A stretch of 64,000 bases of DNA from Granulosicoccus antarcticus IMCC3135 (GTDB taxonomy: Bacteria; Pseudomonadota; Gammaproteobacteria; Granulosicoccales; Granulosicoccaceae), in the NCBI RefSeq assembly GCF_002215215.1, contig NZ_CP018632.1, positions 762,001-826,000 on the forward strand, written 5' to 3'. Below, piece after piece: positions 51,511 through 61,715 of the stretch. Under the pieces are notes generated by a model. It made no database searches, was not told the origin of the DNA, and saw only the letters and a list, made by a program, of their open reading frames with translations. The position numbers and the translations under genes were made by a program. Each line of letters begins with the position of its first letter. Position 1 is the first letter of the stretch.

Positions 51511-52713
51511 ATGCCTGTATCGGCTGCGTTGGAAATCAAGTTTATGGCTCAATTTACGCTAGAAGAACTGAATCTCGTCGATTCGGAAGGGGAGCCCACT
51601 TTCGACAATCTGACCAAGCTGGCGACAATGATTCTGGAAGTGCCTGTCTCTCTGCTCTCCTTTGTTCAGTTTGAAAAAGATCGGCAATACTTCAAGAGCC
51701 ACTGTGGTCTGGATCTGCAGCTGACGCCTTTATCGCACTCGTTCTGTCGTATTGTTGTTGAAACGGGTGAATCATTGGTTGTTGAAGATGCCAGAATCAA
51801 CCCCTTGGTCAAGGACAATCCTGCCATTGGTGAGTTGGGCGTTATCGCTTATCTGGGTTTTCCGGTGTTCATGCCGGACGGGGAACCGGTCGCCTCGTTT
51901 TGTGTAATTGATACACAGCCTCGCAAATGGAGCGAGGAGGACAAGCAGAAAGTGCAGAGCCTGGCAGCTTGCGCCTCTGACTCTGTCAGGTTGAAGTACG
52001 AGATAAAGCACGTAGAGATGATGCGTCAGGAGCAAAGAATCTTTGCCAATGCCATCGCTCATGACATGGCAGCACCATTGAATACCGTCAGTTATGTGCT
52101 CAATGAAATTCTGGATGAGTATGGCAACGTCATCGATGACGGTTTCAAGACATTAATCAACTTGACGCATAGTACGGTGGACCGAGCACGGCAAATGGTC
52201 GGGGATGTAATGGCATATAGCCAATTCATTAATCATGAATTTACTCCCGAAGCTATTGATCTGAATGAGCTGATGCAGGAGACGATGAATACCCTGCGAG
52301 GCGATATCGAACAGCTGCAGGCAGAAATCATTGCCGAGCCCTTGCCCACGATTCCGGGCAGTCGATTACAGCTGGCCATGTTGTTTCAGAATCTTGTCAG
52401 TAATGCCCTGAAATTCCACAATCCAGAAACGATTAACAAAGTACATGTCAGCGCCATTGACAAGGGCAAGTATGTGGAAATCTGCTTTGCCGACAACGGT
52501 ATCGGTATTTCATCGAAATACCAGGAAAGAATATTCAAACTTTTCGAACGCCTGCATTCTACTGAAGAATACGCAGGTTCAGGCGTCGGTCTGGCATTGG
52601 TTCAGCGAGTAGCTCAGAACCACCAGGGTACCGTTAGTGTGGTATCCGACGGTGAGAATGGCACCGCATTTACGGTGAGGTTGCCAGCCCAATCCGGGGG
52701 CGTATCCAGTTAG
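51511..52713 (+). CDS. GAF-domain sensor histidine kinase
   Basis: A 400-residue soluble kinase: N-terminal GAF domain (about 15-165, with FEKDRQYFKSHCGL and HSFCRIVVETGESLVVEDAR) followed by HisKA with the His in FANAIAHDMAAPLNTV and HATPase with N-box MLFQNLVSNALKFHN, G1 FADNGIGIS and G2 GSGVGLALV. No receiver or transmembrane part. Start is uncertain: ATG at 51511 has AAGGA directly beside it; ATG at 51544 (MAQFTLEEL) is also reasonable. No response regulator gene is adjacent, so it is an orphan. The H-box lacks the usual Glu (HDMAAPLN rather than HELRTPL), seen in phytochrome-like kinases. Confidence 0.87.
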   Translation: MPVSAALEIKFMAQFTLEELNLVDSEGEPTFDNLTKLATMILEVPVSLLSFVQFEKDRQYFKSHCGLDLQLTPLSHSFCRIVVETGESLVVEDARINPLVKDNPAIGELGVIAYLGFPVFMPDGEPVASFCVIDTQPRKWSEEDKQKVQSLAACASDSVRLKYEIKHVEMMRQEQRIFANAIAHDMAAPLNTVSYVLNEILDEYGNVIDDGFKTLINLTHSTVDRARQMVGDVMAYSQFINHEFTPEAIDLNELMQETMNTLRGDIEQLQAEIIAEPLPTIPGSRLQLAMLFQNLVSNALKFHNPETINKVHVSAIDKGKYVEICFADNGIGISSKYQERIFKLFERLHSTEEYAGSGVGLALVQRVAQNHQGTVSVVSDGENGTAFTVRLPAQSGGVSS

Positions 52714-52732
52714 TGGTGCTTGTCAAACCAGC

Positions 52733-52757
52733 TCCACTGGCCTGAATGGCCAATGGA
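52733..52757. terminator. Hairpin between convergent histidine kinase and ligase genes
   Basis: TCCACTGGCC and GGCCAATGGA pair over nine positions with one C-A mismatch around TGAAT. It lies between two convergent genes and may end both transcripts. Confidence 0.4.
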
Positions 52758-52827
52758 ACTGATGTTACAGGTCGTGAATCACGCCAATGAATTTGTTTGC
52801 CAAACCACTGGACCGAACACTCAGGGA

Positions 52828-54390
52828 TTAGCTGTTTCTGAGAAACCTGCGCAGGATCTTGCCGCTGGCAGACTTGGGAATGCTGTCGATGAATTCAACT
52901 TCATGAATTTGCTTGTACGTTGCGACATGCGGCTTGACGAAGTTTCGGATGTCGTCGGCACTGGTTTGCGGCTCGCCGCCATCAGCGGCACTCTTGAGTA
53001 CCACGAAAGCCTTGGGTAGCTCACCCGCTTCTTCGTCTGGTATGCCGATTACCGCGACATCTGTCACATCGGGGTGAGTGACGATAATGGCTTCAAGTTC
53101 GGCTGGAGCTACTTGAAATCCTTTGTATTTGATCAGCTCCTTGACTCGATCGACAATGCTCATATAGCCATCTGCATCGATCCGGCCGACGTCACCTGTA
53201 CGTAACCAGCCATTCTCGTCGATCGTTTCCCGTGTGGCCTCCTCATTATTGAGATAGCCGAGCATGACCTGTGGGCCCTTGACCCAGAGCTCGCCTTCTT
53301 CATCAATCCCCAGGTCCTGACCATCTTCGCCGACAATCCGGGATAAGGTGTTGGAAACCGTAACGCCACTGGAGCCGGGACGGCTGTCGTAACCCGGTGT
53401 GATATGGCTGACAGGGCTGATTTCAGTCATGCCGTAGGCCTGTACCACTGGGCAACCCACACGCTGCGAAGCGGTTTCAGCCAGTTCGCCGCCCAGAGGG
53501 GCAGCGCCAGAGAAGATCTTGCGCAGACTGCTGATATCGTACTTCTCCAGAAGCGGTGTTTTTGCCAGGCCCAGAATAATGGGCGGTACGGCAAAATATT
53601 GGGTAATGCGATGCTTCTGGATCAGTTGCAGTGTTTGCTCCATATCAAATCGTGGCATGGTCACGATAGTTGCACCGGCAGTCAACAGACTTCCCATCAA
53701 TACCTGCATTCCATAGATATGGAAAAAGGGTAGAACTGCAAGCCCTGCCTCGTCCGTGTCATATTGCACTGCAGCATTAATCTGAACAATATTAGCGACC
53801 AGATTGAAGTGACTGAGCATGACGCCTTTAGGCATACCGGTGGTGCCTGACGAATAGGGCAACACGACTGGGTGTTGCCGAACATCGACACTCACCTGTT
53901 CGATCTCTTCGCCCATTAGCTGGTCAATGTAGCGCAGCTTCTCCTGTTCTTGCATGCAAATCAGTTCTTTGCATGGGCTGCCTTTCGACGCTTCAGTGGC
54001 CACAGGCAGGCAGCTGATATCTGATATCAACAGGCAGGCATTTGAATTTTCGAGTTGCTTCGTTATCTCCTCAGCCGCATAGGCTGGATTGATGGTGGTC
54101 ACGGTTCCACCACAGACGGCGATTGCATGAAAGACAACCGCGTAGTCCGGGCAGTTGGGGGCGATCAGACCCACTACATCACCGGGCTTGAGGCCCATTG
54201 ACTGGAGTCCACCGGCTAGTTGGTGAATTTTGCTACGCAATTGTTCAAAGGTGTAAGCCTTGCCGCTGGGTCCATCGATGATGGCATCTCGATCGGGTAC
54301 TCGTGATGCCTGTTGCAACACAAATTCGGTGATGGAAACCTCAGGAATGCTTACAGCTGGCAAGGGGCTGGCAAAAATATGTGACGTCAT
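52828..54390 (-). CDS. 4-coumarate-CoA ligase-like AMP-dependent enzyme
   Basis: A 520-residue adenylate-forming ligase of normal length. P-loop SSGTTGMPKGVMLSH (about residues 175-190), A5 VVQAYGMTEISP, A7/A8 GWLRTGDVGRIDADGYMSIVDRVKELIKYKGFQV (only key runs shown: TGDVGRIDADG and ELIKYKG) and A10 PKSASGKILRR with the catalytic Lys. Matches plant-type 4CL and bacterial medium-chain or aromatic acyl-CoA ligases. It would convert a carboxylic acid to its CoA thioester with ATP. The gene lies 74 bases downstream of glgC on the same strand; functional link unlikely. Substrate unknown. Confidence 0.9.
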   Translation of the reverse strand: MTSHIFASPLPAVSIPEVSITEFVLQQASRVPDRDAIIDGPSGKAYTFEQLRSKIHQLAGGLQSMGLKPGDVVGLIAPNCPDYAVVFHAIAVCGGTVTTINPAYAAEEITKQLENSNACLLISDISCLPVATEASKGSPCKELICMQEQEKLRYIDQLMGEEIEQVSVDVRQHPVVLPYSSGTTGMPKGVMLSHFNLVANIVQINAAVQYDTDEAGLAVLPFFHIYGMQVLMGSLLTAGATIVTMPRFDMEQTLQLIQKHRITQYFAVPPIILGLAKTPLLEKYDISSLRKIFSGAAPLGGELAETASQRVGCPVVQAYGMTEISPVSHITPGYDSRPGSSGVTVSNTLSRIVGEDGQDLGIDEEGELWVKGPQVMLGYLNNEEATRETIDENGWLRTGDVGRIDADGYMSIVDRVKELIKYKGFQVAPAELEAIIVTHPDVTDVAVIGIPDEEAGELPKAFVVLKSAADGGEPQTSADDIRNFVKPHVATYKQIHEVEFIDSIPKSASGKILRRFLRNS

Positions 54391-54464
54391 GGCTATTCAA
54401 GTTGGTTTTGATGACGTTACGTTAGCAGTCTTTTGCCATTCTCACAAACACTCTGAACCTTCTG

Positions 54465-55739
54465 TTAGAGCTGTACATCCTTGGGCACAACCACAATTCC
54501 ATTAGGGGAGATGGAGAATCTTGCGGCGTCATCTTCTGCATCGTAGCCAATCCGTATCCCGGCCGGAATTCGAACATCCTTGTCAACGATGCAGCGGCGC
54601 AGTCTGGCACCGGCACCGACGTGAACATTGTCGAACAGAATGCTTGACTCGATTTGCGCTCCATCTTCGATCTTGACACGGGCAGACAGGATTGAATTGA
54701 TAACTGTGCCTCCAGACACGATGGAACCGTTGCCGAGCATCGAATTCTCGATCGTACCGCGCGACGTTTCGTTGCCAGAAGTTACCCGTGCAGGAGGGTG
54801 TTGCCCCTGGTAGGTTCGGATAGGCCAGCTGTCCTGGTACAGATCCAATGGTGGATTGCTTGCCAGCAAATCCATATTGACGTCGAAATAGGAATCCACA
54901 GTGCCCACATCGCGCCAGTACCTGTCGGGCGTCACCCGGCCCTCATCACCACCAAACTGATAGCCCACGACCCGGCGTGAACGAATCAGCTCGGGCAGCA
55001 GGTCATGACCGAAATCATGTGAGGATTTGCTATTGGCATGGTCCTGGTTGAGTGCTTCACGCAGCACATCAGTATTGAATACATAGATTCCCATGGATGC
55101 CATTGCGACCTGGGAGTCACCCGGCAGCGTCGTCGGGTGGCTGGGCTTCTCTTCGAATGCTGTCACTCGATCACCTTCATCGACGCTCATGATGCCAAAG
55201 CCGGTAGCCTCCTTGACCGGCACGCGCATACAGGCGACTGAAAGGTCCGCATCCAGTTCTGCATGACGACGCAAAATGGCGGCATAGTCCATACGATAGA
55301 TGTGATCGCCCGAGAGTATCAAAACGCGTTTTGCGCCACTGCGCTCCAGCAGATAGAGGTTCTGGAACAAGGCATCGGCCGTGCCTGAGTACCAGGATTC
55401 TCCGGTGCGCATCTGCGGTGGAACGGCGGTGACGTACTCGCCCATTTCAGGGTTGTAGATGGACCAGGCGTCGCGCAGATGCTTTTGCAGAGAGTGCGAC
55501 TTGTACTGTGTCAGTACCAATACACGCCGGATTCCGGAGTGCAGGCAATTACTCAGGGGGAAGTCGATAATCCGGTACTTGCCCCCGAAAGGCACGCTGG
55601 GTTTTGCGCGATCGGCGGTCAGAGGATGCAGGCGAGAACCCTGACCTCCGGCCAGTAAAAAGCAAATCGTATCTTCGCTGCAAATATTCAATTTAGCTTG
55701 ACCACCGTAAGTTGATTCACTCATAGCAAAAGCCTTCAT
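54465..55739 (-). CDS. glgC: Glucose-1-phosphate adenylyltransferase
   Basis: About 424 residues from ATG at 55739 (MKAFAMSEST), preceded by GGAG four bases upstream; ATG at 55724 has AAGG eight bases upstream and is nearly equal. Makes ADP-glucose from glucose-1-phosphate and ATP, the committed step of glycogen synthesis. Motifs: FLLAGGQGSRLHPLTADRAKPSVPFGGKYRIIDF (key runs LLAGGQGSRL and AKPSVPFGGKYR), AGTADALFQN-like SGTADALFQN, GDHIYRMDY and the C-terminal left-handed beta-helix. No other glg genes are within the window. Confidence 0.95.
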   Translation of the reverse strand: MKAFAMSESTYGGQAKLNICSEDTICFLLAGGQGSRLHPLTADRAKPSVPFGGKYRIIDFPLSNCLHSGIRRVLVLTQYKSHSLQKHLRDAWSIYNPEMGEYVTAVPPQMRTGESWYSGTADALFQNLYLLERSGAKRVLILSGDHIYRMDYAAILRRHAELDADLSVACMRVPVKEATGFGIMSVDEGDRVTAFEEKPSHPTTLPGDSQVAMASMGIYVFNTDVLREALNQDHANSKSSHDFGHDLLPELIRSRRVVGYQFGGDEGRVTPDRYWRDVGTVDSYFDVNMDLLASNPPLDLYQDSWPIRTYQGQHPPARVTSGNETSRGTIENSMLGNGSIVSGGTVINSILSARVKIEDGAQIESSILFDNVHVGAGARLRRCIVDKDVRIPAGIRIGYDAEDDAARFSISPNGIVVVPKDVQL

Positions 55740-56029
55740 TGACTCCGAGACTAACACCATCAGAGGCAAGTGCTTTAGTGATCAATCGTCGTTAGACATG
55801 TGATGGAAAGTATTTTCTGATGGCTGAAGAATGAAAATATCCAGTGTATTTGAGCGGGCGATGGGCAACATATCGCTTGTCTACAGACCTGCAAGTCCGG
55901 CAAACTCCGACTCTGAAAAAACGCAGCAAATTGCCTTGTGATTACGCGTCGATTCCGTTTCATAACCACTTGTCAAACCGCGTCGATCCAAATCGACATC
56001 CGCCACCTCACACCGACCTGAATCTGACT

Positions 56030-57280
56030 ATGAACCGTCTCTCGGCCTGGACTCCTGAGCAGCGTCTCACTCTGTATTTCATGATGATGTACGGCTCAAT
56101 CGGTTTGACAGGGCCCTTCTTCTCGCCCTGGTTACACCATTTGGGCGTCAGTGCTCAGATGACAGGATTGATCGTGGCTCTGCCATCGGCAGCCATGGTC
56201 GTTGCTGCTGTCTATCTGGGCAGTATCTCGGATCGTTTGTCTGATTGGCGCGTAGCCATCATTGCCTTTGACTGGGTAATACTCGTGCTCTTTTGCTGGA
56301 TTGTGTTTCGACACGATGTCATCGACATCATCGTTGTCTGGACGCTGACGGGTCTGTTGATTGCCGTCAAGATTCCCATACTAGATGGTGCGACCTTGAG
56401 CCTGACTCGCAAGCGCGGTTCCCAGTACTCAAGAATTCGTGCGTTGGGTTCGGTAGGTTTCGTGATTGCCTTGCTGACGGGTGGTTTCGTATTCAATGTA
56501 GCGGGGCTGGATTGGTTTGTACCGGCTCTGGTAGTTGGGGCTCTGGTACGTGCGATTTGCTCGAGCATGTTGCCCAGGTTCAGAGAGCCATCAAGCGATA
56601 CCACTATGCAGATCAGTGAGAAGCTTGCGGCGCCGGCCGACAACCTGGGTGCACCGGCGGGTAATCTGGCCATGTCCACCAACAGTCTGACAGCACCCTC
56701 TCTGCAGGGCGGGCTGAAACATAAAGGTTTTATCATGGTAATTGCAGGCTCGGCACTAATCAGTGGTTCGCATGCCTTCTTCAGCGCTTTTGCCATGTTG
56801 CACTGGATCGAGTCAGGTATCAGTACGCTGGTCAGTTCGCTGCTGTGGTGTTTCGCCGTGGTCATGGAGATAGCCTTGATGTGGTGCTTTACTGATGTTG
56901 CCAAGCGCTTGTCTTCGCGGCACTGCATGCTCGCCGCCGGTGCCATGGGTATCGTGCGCTGGAGCCTGTCAACCACGGATCAACCAGTGCCTGTTCTGTT
57001 TCTTCTACAGGGATTGCATGCACTGACGTTTGGCCTGCTGTTCATCGCAACGGTGACTTTCATTGCTCGTCGTGTGGACGACTCCATGGCAGCGCGTGCC
57101 CAGTCATTGTTTGCAACCTTCTCCACCGCCGCTCTGGCGATTGCAGTACTGATTTCTGGCACACTCTACAAATATGCAGGCGTGCAGGGCTACTGGCTCA
57201 TGACGGGTATGTGTGTGTTCGGCATAGTACTGATCATGGCCAGCTATACCACTCGGCTTGATGACGATTTTCCGATGTAA
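56030..57280 (+). CDS. MFS transporter of the HcaT/phenylpropionate-permease type
   Basis: About 416 residues from MNRLSAWTPE; an ORF from 55844 carries an unlikely basic leader. Twelve hydrophobic segments; starts with the RLTLYFMMMYGSIGLTGPFFSPWLHHLG pattern (key run GLTGPFFSPWL) shared by MFS_1_like permeases. A variable central loop with APADNLGAPAGNLA is a near-repeat (APADNL, APAGNL). Substrate unknown; glgC is divergent and SLC13 follows after 200 bases. No regulator gene is nearby. Confidence 0.87.
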   Translation: MNRLSAWTPEQRLTLYFMMMYGSIGLTGPFFSPWLHHLGVSAQMTGLIVALPSAAMVVAAVYLGSISDRLSDWRVAIIAFDWVILVLFCWIVFRHDVIDIIVVWTLTGLLIAVKIPILDGATLSLTRKRGSQYSRIRALGSVGFVIALLTGGFVFNVAGLDWFVPALVVGALVRAICSSMLPRFREPSSDTTMQISEKLAAPADNLGAPAGNLAMSTNSLTAPSLQGGLKHKGFIMVIAGSALISGSHAFFSAFAMLHWIESGISTLVSSLLWCFAVVMEIALMWCFTDVAKRLSSRHCMLAAGAMGIVRWSLSTTDQPVPVLFLLQGLHALTFGLLFIATVTFIARRVDDSMAARAQSLFATFSTAALAIAVLISGTLYKYAGVQGYWLMTGMCVFGIVLIMASYTTRLDDDFPM

Positions 57281-57479
57281 CCTACGTTGCCGACAAACTT
57301 TCCGGATTCACGACTGAAGCGTTTGATACTGTCGCTCTTGTCTGGCCCCTCCCACTCCAAAATATTCAATCTGAAAAGAGCGACTTGAACACCATCTCTT
57401 TCGACATACCAACTATCTGTAGTAGCCTGGTGCCGACAACAGAGTCAAACCTGCTGTCTGTCTGTGGATCCTTGCTGCA

Positions 57480-59264
57480 ATGATCAATGCATGGCTTGAG
57501 CAACATGCGGCAGTGATCAGCCTTGTCATCCTGTTCATGATGCTGTTGGGCTTTTCCAGAGACAGGGCGCCACCCTCTGCCATCGCAGTTATCGGTGCAG
57601 CAGCGTTCATGTTGCTGGGCTATGTTGGTGAAAAGGATGCGTTGTCAGTCTTCTCTAACGGTGCCGTGATTGCGATAGCCTCAATGTTGATTCTCACCGC
57701 GGCTCTGGTCAGGACGGGAGTTCTGGAAGCGCTTGCCAGCAGAGTACTGGCGGTAGCAAAAATGAACCCGACAGTAGCGATCATCATGCTCTTGCTGATC
57801 GCGGTCATCTCCTCAGCGTTTGTCAACAGTACGCCGGTGGTTGTCATACTCATTCCATTAATGGTCAGCCTGGCGGCATCCATCAAGATCAGCTCGAAGC
57901 GCTTGCTGATTCCTCTGTCCTATATGGCCATCCTGGGCGGCACCTGCACCTTGATAGGAACCTCTACCAACCTTGTTGTCAACAGTATTGCCAAGAGTCT
58001 GGGGCATCCGGGGTTCGGCATTTTTGATATCACCGTAGTGGGTGTTTTCGTGGCGGTGGTAGGGGGAGTTTCACTATTGTTGATGAGCCGCTTTTTGTTA
58101 CCGAAGAGCGCTCCGGGTTCGGATCAGCAGACTCCGACCCAGGCAAATATCATCACTGAAGTGCGTGTGTGTGAAAAATTCAGTGGACTGGGCGAGCCTT
58201 ATGACGATGTGACGGTGCTCAAACCCCGCGGCATCAACGTTCTCGGTCTGTTTCGTTCTGGTGCCAGAATCGCCAGAGATAACAAGTCGCAGGTGAGCGC
58301 CAAGGATCACTGGATACTGCGCACCACTGCCAGCGAACTGGCGACTCTGGTGGCGCGCAAGAATCTGGATTTGGGCGTACGTGTGCGAAGCCGGCCTGCT
58401 CGTGACAGTGAGTTGCAGATTGAACGCTTTACGGTGTTAAGTGAGAGCCGTATTGTGGGTCGTCGGTTATCGGAAGCACATTTTCTGTCGCGCTTTCCGG
58501 TGTCCATCATTGGCGTGCGTCGCAATCGCAATCTGGCAGGCCCCGACCTGAACTCTCTGGTTGTGCATGCTGGCGATCAGCTATGGGTTGAAGGTAGTAC
58601 CGTATCACTGCAAGGGGTGGCCCGCGATCCGTTTCTGGCTCAGTCATCCCGACCTGTGGAAAAACCGTTTCTGCGCGAGCGCGCAACCATAGCGCTGGCG
58701 ACTCTGCTGGCAGTTATTACTGCATCGGCTTTTTCCTGGGCTAGTTTACCGGTTGCGGCAATCATTGGTATCGGTGTCCTGTTGGCAGTCAAGAGCCTGG
58801 AATCCTCAGACGCGTGGGCGGCTCTGAATGCCGAGGTGCTGATTCTCATCTATGGAATGCTGATCGTTGGTCTTGGACTGCAGAATACGGGTGCAGTCGA
58901 TTTGATCATCACGCTCATCATGCCGTGGATGCAGATTGCATCCCCCTTTGTTGTCTTGCTGATCATCTATTCTCTGACATCACTGCTGACTGAAATGGTG
59001 ACAAACAATGCGGTCGCTGTTGTCATGACACCACTTGCCATCAAGCTCGGTGAGCAACTGGGTACAGACCCCACGGCATTGATCGTTGCCGTCATGTTCG
59101 GTGCCAGTGCAAGCTTTGCAACGCCCGTGGGGTATCAGACCAATACCCTGGTGCATGTCGCCGGTAATTACCGGTTTGTGGAATTCCTGAAAATCGGTGT
59201 GCCCATGAATGTGATCGTTGGAATAGCCAGCTGTCTGGCTATCAACGTCTGGTTTGGTGCGTAG
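57480..59264 (+). CDS. SLC13/DASS-type permease with two RCK_C (TrkA_C) domains
   Basis: A 594-residue membrane protein. Two membrane halves carry the DASS signature elements SSAFVNSTPVVVILIPLMV and GTCTLIGTSTNLVVNS in the first and MVTNNAVAVVMTPLAI in the second. Between the halves (about 215-390) lie two TrkA_C-like domains (GEPYDDVTVLKPRGINVLGLFR and ESRIVGRRLSEAHFLSRFPVSIIGV), often found in sulfate- or phosphate-type SLC13 relatives. Transported anion unknown; sulfate, succinate or silicate-like transporters share this design. It is monocistronic and converges on the decarboxylase gene, with a tandem palindrome as terminator. Confidence 0.9.
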   Translation: MINAWLEQHAAVISLVILFMMLLGFSRDRAPPSAIAVIGAAAFMLLGYVGEKDALSVFSNGAVIAIASMLILTAALVRTGVLEALASRVLAVAKMNPTVAIIMLLLIAVISSAFVNSTPVVVILIPLMVSLAASIKISSKRLLIPLSYMAILGGTCTLIGTSTNLVVNSIAKSLGHPGFGIFDITVVGVFVAVVGGVSLLLMSRFLLPKSAPGSDQQTPTQANIITEVRVCEKFSGLGEPYDDVTVLKPRGINVLGLFRSGARIARDNKSQVSAKDHWILRTTASELATLVARKNLDLGVRVRSRPARDSELQIERFTVLSESRIVGRRLSEAHFLSRFPVSIIGVRRNRNLAGPDLNSLVVHAGDQLWVEGSTVSLQGVARDPFLAQSSRPVEKPFLRERATIALATLLAVITASAFSWASLPVAAIIGIGVLLAVKSLESSDAWAALNAEVLILIYGMLIVGLGLQNTGAVDLIITLIMPWMQIASPFVVLLIIYSLTSLLTEMVTNNAVAVVMTPLAIKLGEQLGTDPTALIVAVMFGASASFATPVGYQTNTLVHVAGNYRFVEFLKIGVPMNVIVGIASCLAINVWFGA

Positions 59265-59267
59265 TCA

Positions 59268-59288
59268 GGAGCGCTCCAGGAGCGCTCC
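59268..59288. terminator. Tandem palindrome terminator between SLC13 and decarboxylase genes
   Basis: GGAGCGCTCC occurs twice (59268-59277 and 59279-59288), separated by A. Each copy is self-complementary and the two can also pair as one hairpin with a 7-base loop. It lies four bases after the SLC13 stop and 12 bases before the decarboxylase stop, so it can serve both directions. No T-tract. Confidence 0.6.
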
Positions 59289-59299
59289 GTACGGGTTGA

Positions 59300-61567
59300 T
59301 TACTGTTGACTGGCCTCCACCACTGATTGGAAGACGCAGTCGATAAAGTACTCGGTCTTGCCGTCGATCTCCTCAACCACGATTCCGTGTACGTCTGTGT
59401 CAAAGCCGGGAAAGTGGGTGTTGAAGGAGCGAGCAAATTGTAAGTATTCCACGATAGCCTTGTTGAACCGTTCACCCGGAATCAGCAGAGGAATGCCGGG
59501 AGGGTAGGGGGTCACCAGCATGGTTGTAACCCGACCTTCCAGCTCATCAATGGGGACACGATCCACCTCGTCATGCGCCAGACATTCAAAGGCATCGCTG
59601 GGTCGCATCACCGGTTCCATCGTGGACAGGTACATCTCGGTGGTGACACGCGAAATATCATGGTGACGGTATTGCTCATGAATCTGTTGTGCCAGATCCT
59701 GCAGGCCGACACGTTCATATCGCGGATTAGCGGCTACGAATTCAGGCATGACCTTCCAGAGTAGGCGGTTACTGTCGTAGTCATCCTTGAACTGCTGCAG
59801 TTCGGTGATCAGCGTATTCCACCGACCCTTGGTGATGCCGATCGTGAACATGACGAAGAAAGAATAGAGTCCGGTTTTCTCGACAACCACGCCGTGCTCG
59901 GCAAGGTAGCGTGTCACGATGGCGGCGGGTATGCCGCTTTTCTGAAACTTGCCATTGATATCCAGACCCGGGGTTACCAGAGTGGCCTTGATAGGGTCGA
60001 GCATATTGAAACCGGCAGCCAGCTTGCCGAAGCCGTGCCAGCGATCATTGCTGCGCAAAATCCAGTCCTTGCGATCATTGATGCCGTCGTCACCCAGATT
60101 CTTGGGGCCCCAGACACTGAACCACCAGGACTCCTTGTAGTCGGATCCAACCCGGCGCATGGCACGCCTGAATTCCAGAGCCTCGACGATCGACTCTTGT
60201 ACCAGTGCCGTGCCGCCTGGAGCTTCCATCATGGCTGCAGACACATCACAGCTGGCAATGATGGCGTATTGCGGACTGGTGGAGGTGTGCATGAGATAGG
60301 ATTCATTGAAGCGCGAGGTGTCAAACTTGCGGTTCTTCGAGTCTTGTACCAGTATTTGCGATGCCTGTGACAGACCTGCCAGCAGTTTATGAGTTGATTG
60401 TGTCGAGTACACGATGGCGTTTTCGCTGCGTGGTCGATCCTCTGCAATAGCGTGGTAGTCATGATAGAAATCATGGAACACGGCATGCGGTAACCAGGCC
60501 TCATCGAAGTGCAGATTATCGACCTGGTCTCCCATCACTTTCTTGATCATTTCGACGTTGTAGATGACGCCGTCATAGGTGGATTGAGTGATGGTCAGAA
60601 TGCGGGGTCTTTTGGTTTTGTCCTTGACCAGTGGATGAGCATCAATCTTGGCCTGGATGCTTTTCTGTTCGAACTCTTCGCGCGGTATGGGCCCTATGAT
60701 GCCCAGGTGATTGCGCGTCGGTTGCAGAAAAATGGGCACGGTGCCGGTCATGATGATGGCGTGCAGAATCGACTTGTGGCAATTGCGATCCACCAGCACC
60801 ACATCGTCCGTACCGACATTCGAATGCCAGACAATCTTGTTGGATGTGGAAGTGCCGTTGGTGACGAAAAACAGATGATCCGCCTCAAAGATTCGCGCTG
60901 CGTTTTTCTCGGAGGCTGCCACCGGGCCGGTGTGATCCAGCAATTGCCCAAGTTCCTCCACAGAGCTGCAGACATCGGCACGTAACATGTTTTCGCCGAA
61001 GAACTGATGAAACATCTGTCCGACAGGTGCTTTCAGAAAGGCGACACCACCAGAGTGGCCCGGGCAGTGCCAGGAATAGGACCCATCATTGGCGTAGTCG
61101 AGTAAGGCCTTGAAGAAGGGCGGGGCCAGTGACGACAGATAGGCATTGGCCTCTCGAATGATATAGCGAGCAACGAACTCCGGTGTGTCCTCGAACATAT
61201 GTATGAAGCCGTGCAATTCCTTGAGAACATCGCTGGGAATATGGCGTGAGGTGCGGGTTTCTCCAAATAGAAAAATGGGAATGTCGCTGTTACGCCGCCG
61301 CGTTTCCTGAATGAATGCGCGTAGTTCCTGAATGACAGGGTTCTCGTCAGAGTGTTCGCTGATTTCCTCATCATCAATGGACAAGATGAAGGCTGAAGCT
61401 CTTGCGGCCTGGTTAGCCACCCTGGCCACATCAAGGTAGGTGAAGCCCCCGACCACTTCCATACCTTGGTCCTCCAGTGCTTTACCAAGAGCACGGATAC
61501 CTAGTCCACTGGCGGATTCTGCACGCCAGTCCTCGTCGATGATCACAACCGGAAAGCGAAATTTCAT
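59300..61567 (-). CDS. Orn/Lys/Arg decarboxylase, PLP-dependent
   Basis: A 755-residue fold-type I PLP decarboxylase of the AdiA/LdcC/SpeC size class. N-terminal wing (about 1-130, response-regulator-like), then a large PLP domain: HCPGHSGGVAFLKAPVGQMFHQFF (key run CPGHSGGVAF), substrate-binding LFFVTNGTSTSNKIVWHS and PLP lysine in STHKLLAGLSQAS. C-terminal domain with TTMLVTPYPPGIPLLIPGE. The HCPGHxGG pattern is shared by arginine, lysine and ornithine enzymes; which amino acid is used cannot be decided by reading. It would consume protons and make a polyamine. No antiporter gene is beside it. Confidence 0.92.
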   Translation of the reverse strand: MKFRFPVVIIDEDWRAESASGLGIRALGKALEDQGMEVVGGFTYLDVARVANQAARASAFILSIDDEEISEHSDENPVIQELRAFIQETRRRNSDIPIFLFGETRTSRHIPSDVLKELHGFIHMFEDTPEFVARYIIREANAYLSSLAPPFFKALLDYANDGSYSWHCPGHSGGVAFLKAPVGQMFHQFFGENMLRADVCSSVEELGQLLDHTGPVAASEKNAARIFEADHLFFVTNGTSTSNKIVWHSNVGTDDVVLVDRNCHKSILHAIIMTGTVPIFLQPTRNHLGIIGPIPREEFEQKSIQAKIDAHPLVKDKTKRPRILTITQSTYDGVIYNVEMIKKVMGDQVDNLHFDEAWLPHAVFHDFYHDYHAIAEDRPRSENAIVYSTQSTHKLLAGLSQASQILVQDSKNRKFDTSRFNESYLMHTSTSPQYAIIASCDVSAAMMEAPGGTALVQESIVEALEFRRAMRRVGSDYKESWWFSVWGPKNLGDDGINDRKDWILRSNDRWHGFGKLAAGFNMLDPIKATLVTPGLDINGKFQKSGIPAAIVTRYLAEHGVVVEKTGLYSFFVMFTIGITKGRWNTLITELQQFKDDYDSNRLLWKVMPEFVAANPRYERVGLQDLAQQIHEQYRHHDISRVTTEMYLSTMEPVMRPSDAFECLAHDEVDRVPIDELEGRVTTMLVTPYPPGIPLLIPGERFNKAIVEYLQFARSFNTHFPGFDTDVHGIVVEEIDGKTEYFIDCVFQSVVEASQQ

Positions 61568-61715
61568 GACTAAACTCTCGAAGATGAGAAAAAGAACGCC
61601 GCTGTTGCATTGCTGGCGTCACAGTCGCGGATTATGCCCTTGTGTCAATTTATTTGGGGTTTTCTCGGTATTCAGCTTACCTGCATGGTCGCTCGCTCAA
61701 AGTGGCCAGATCGAC

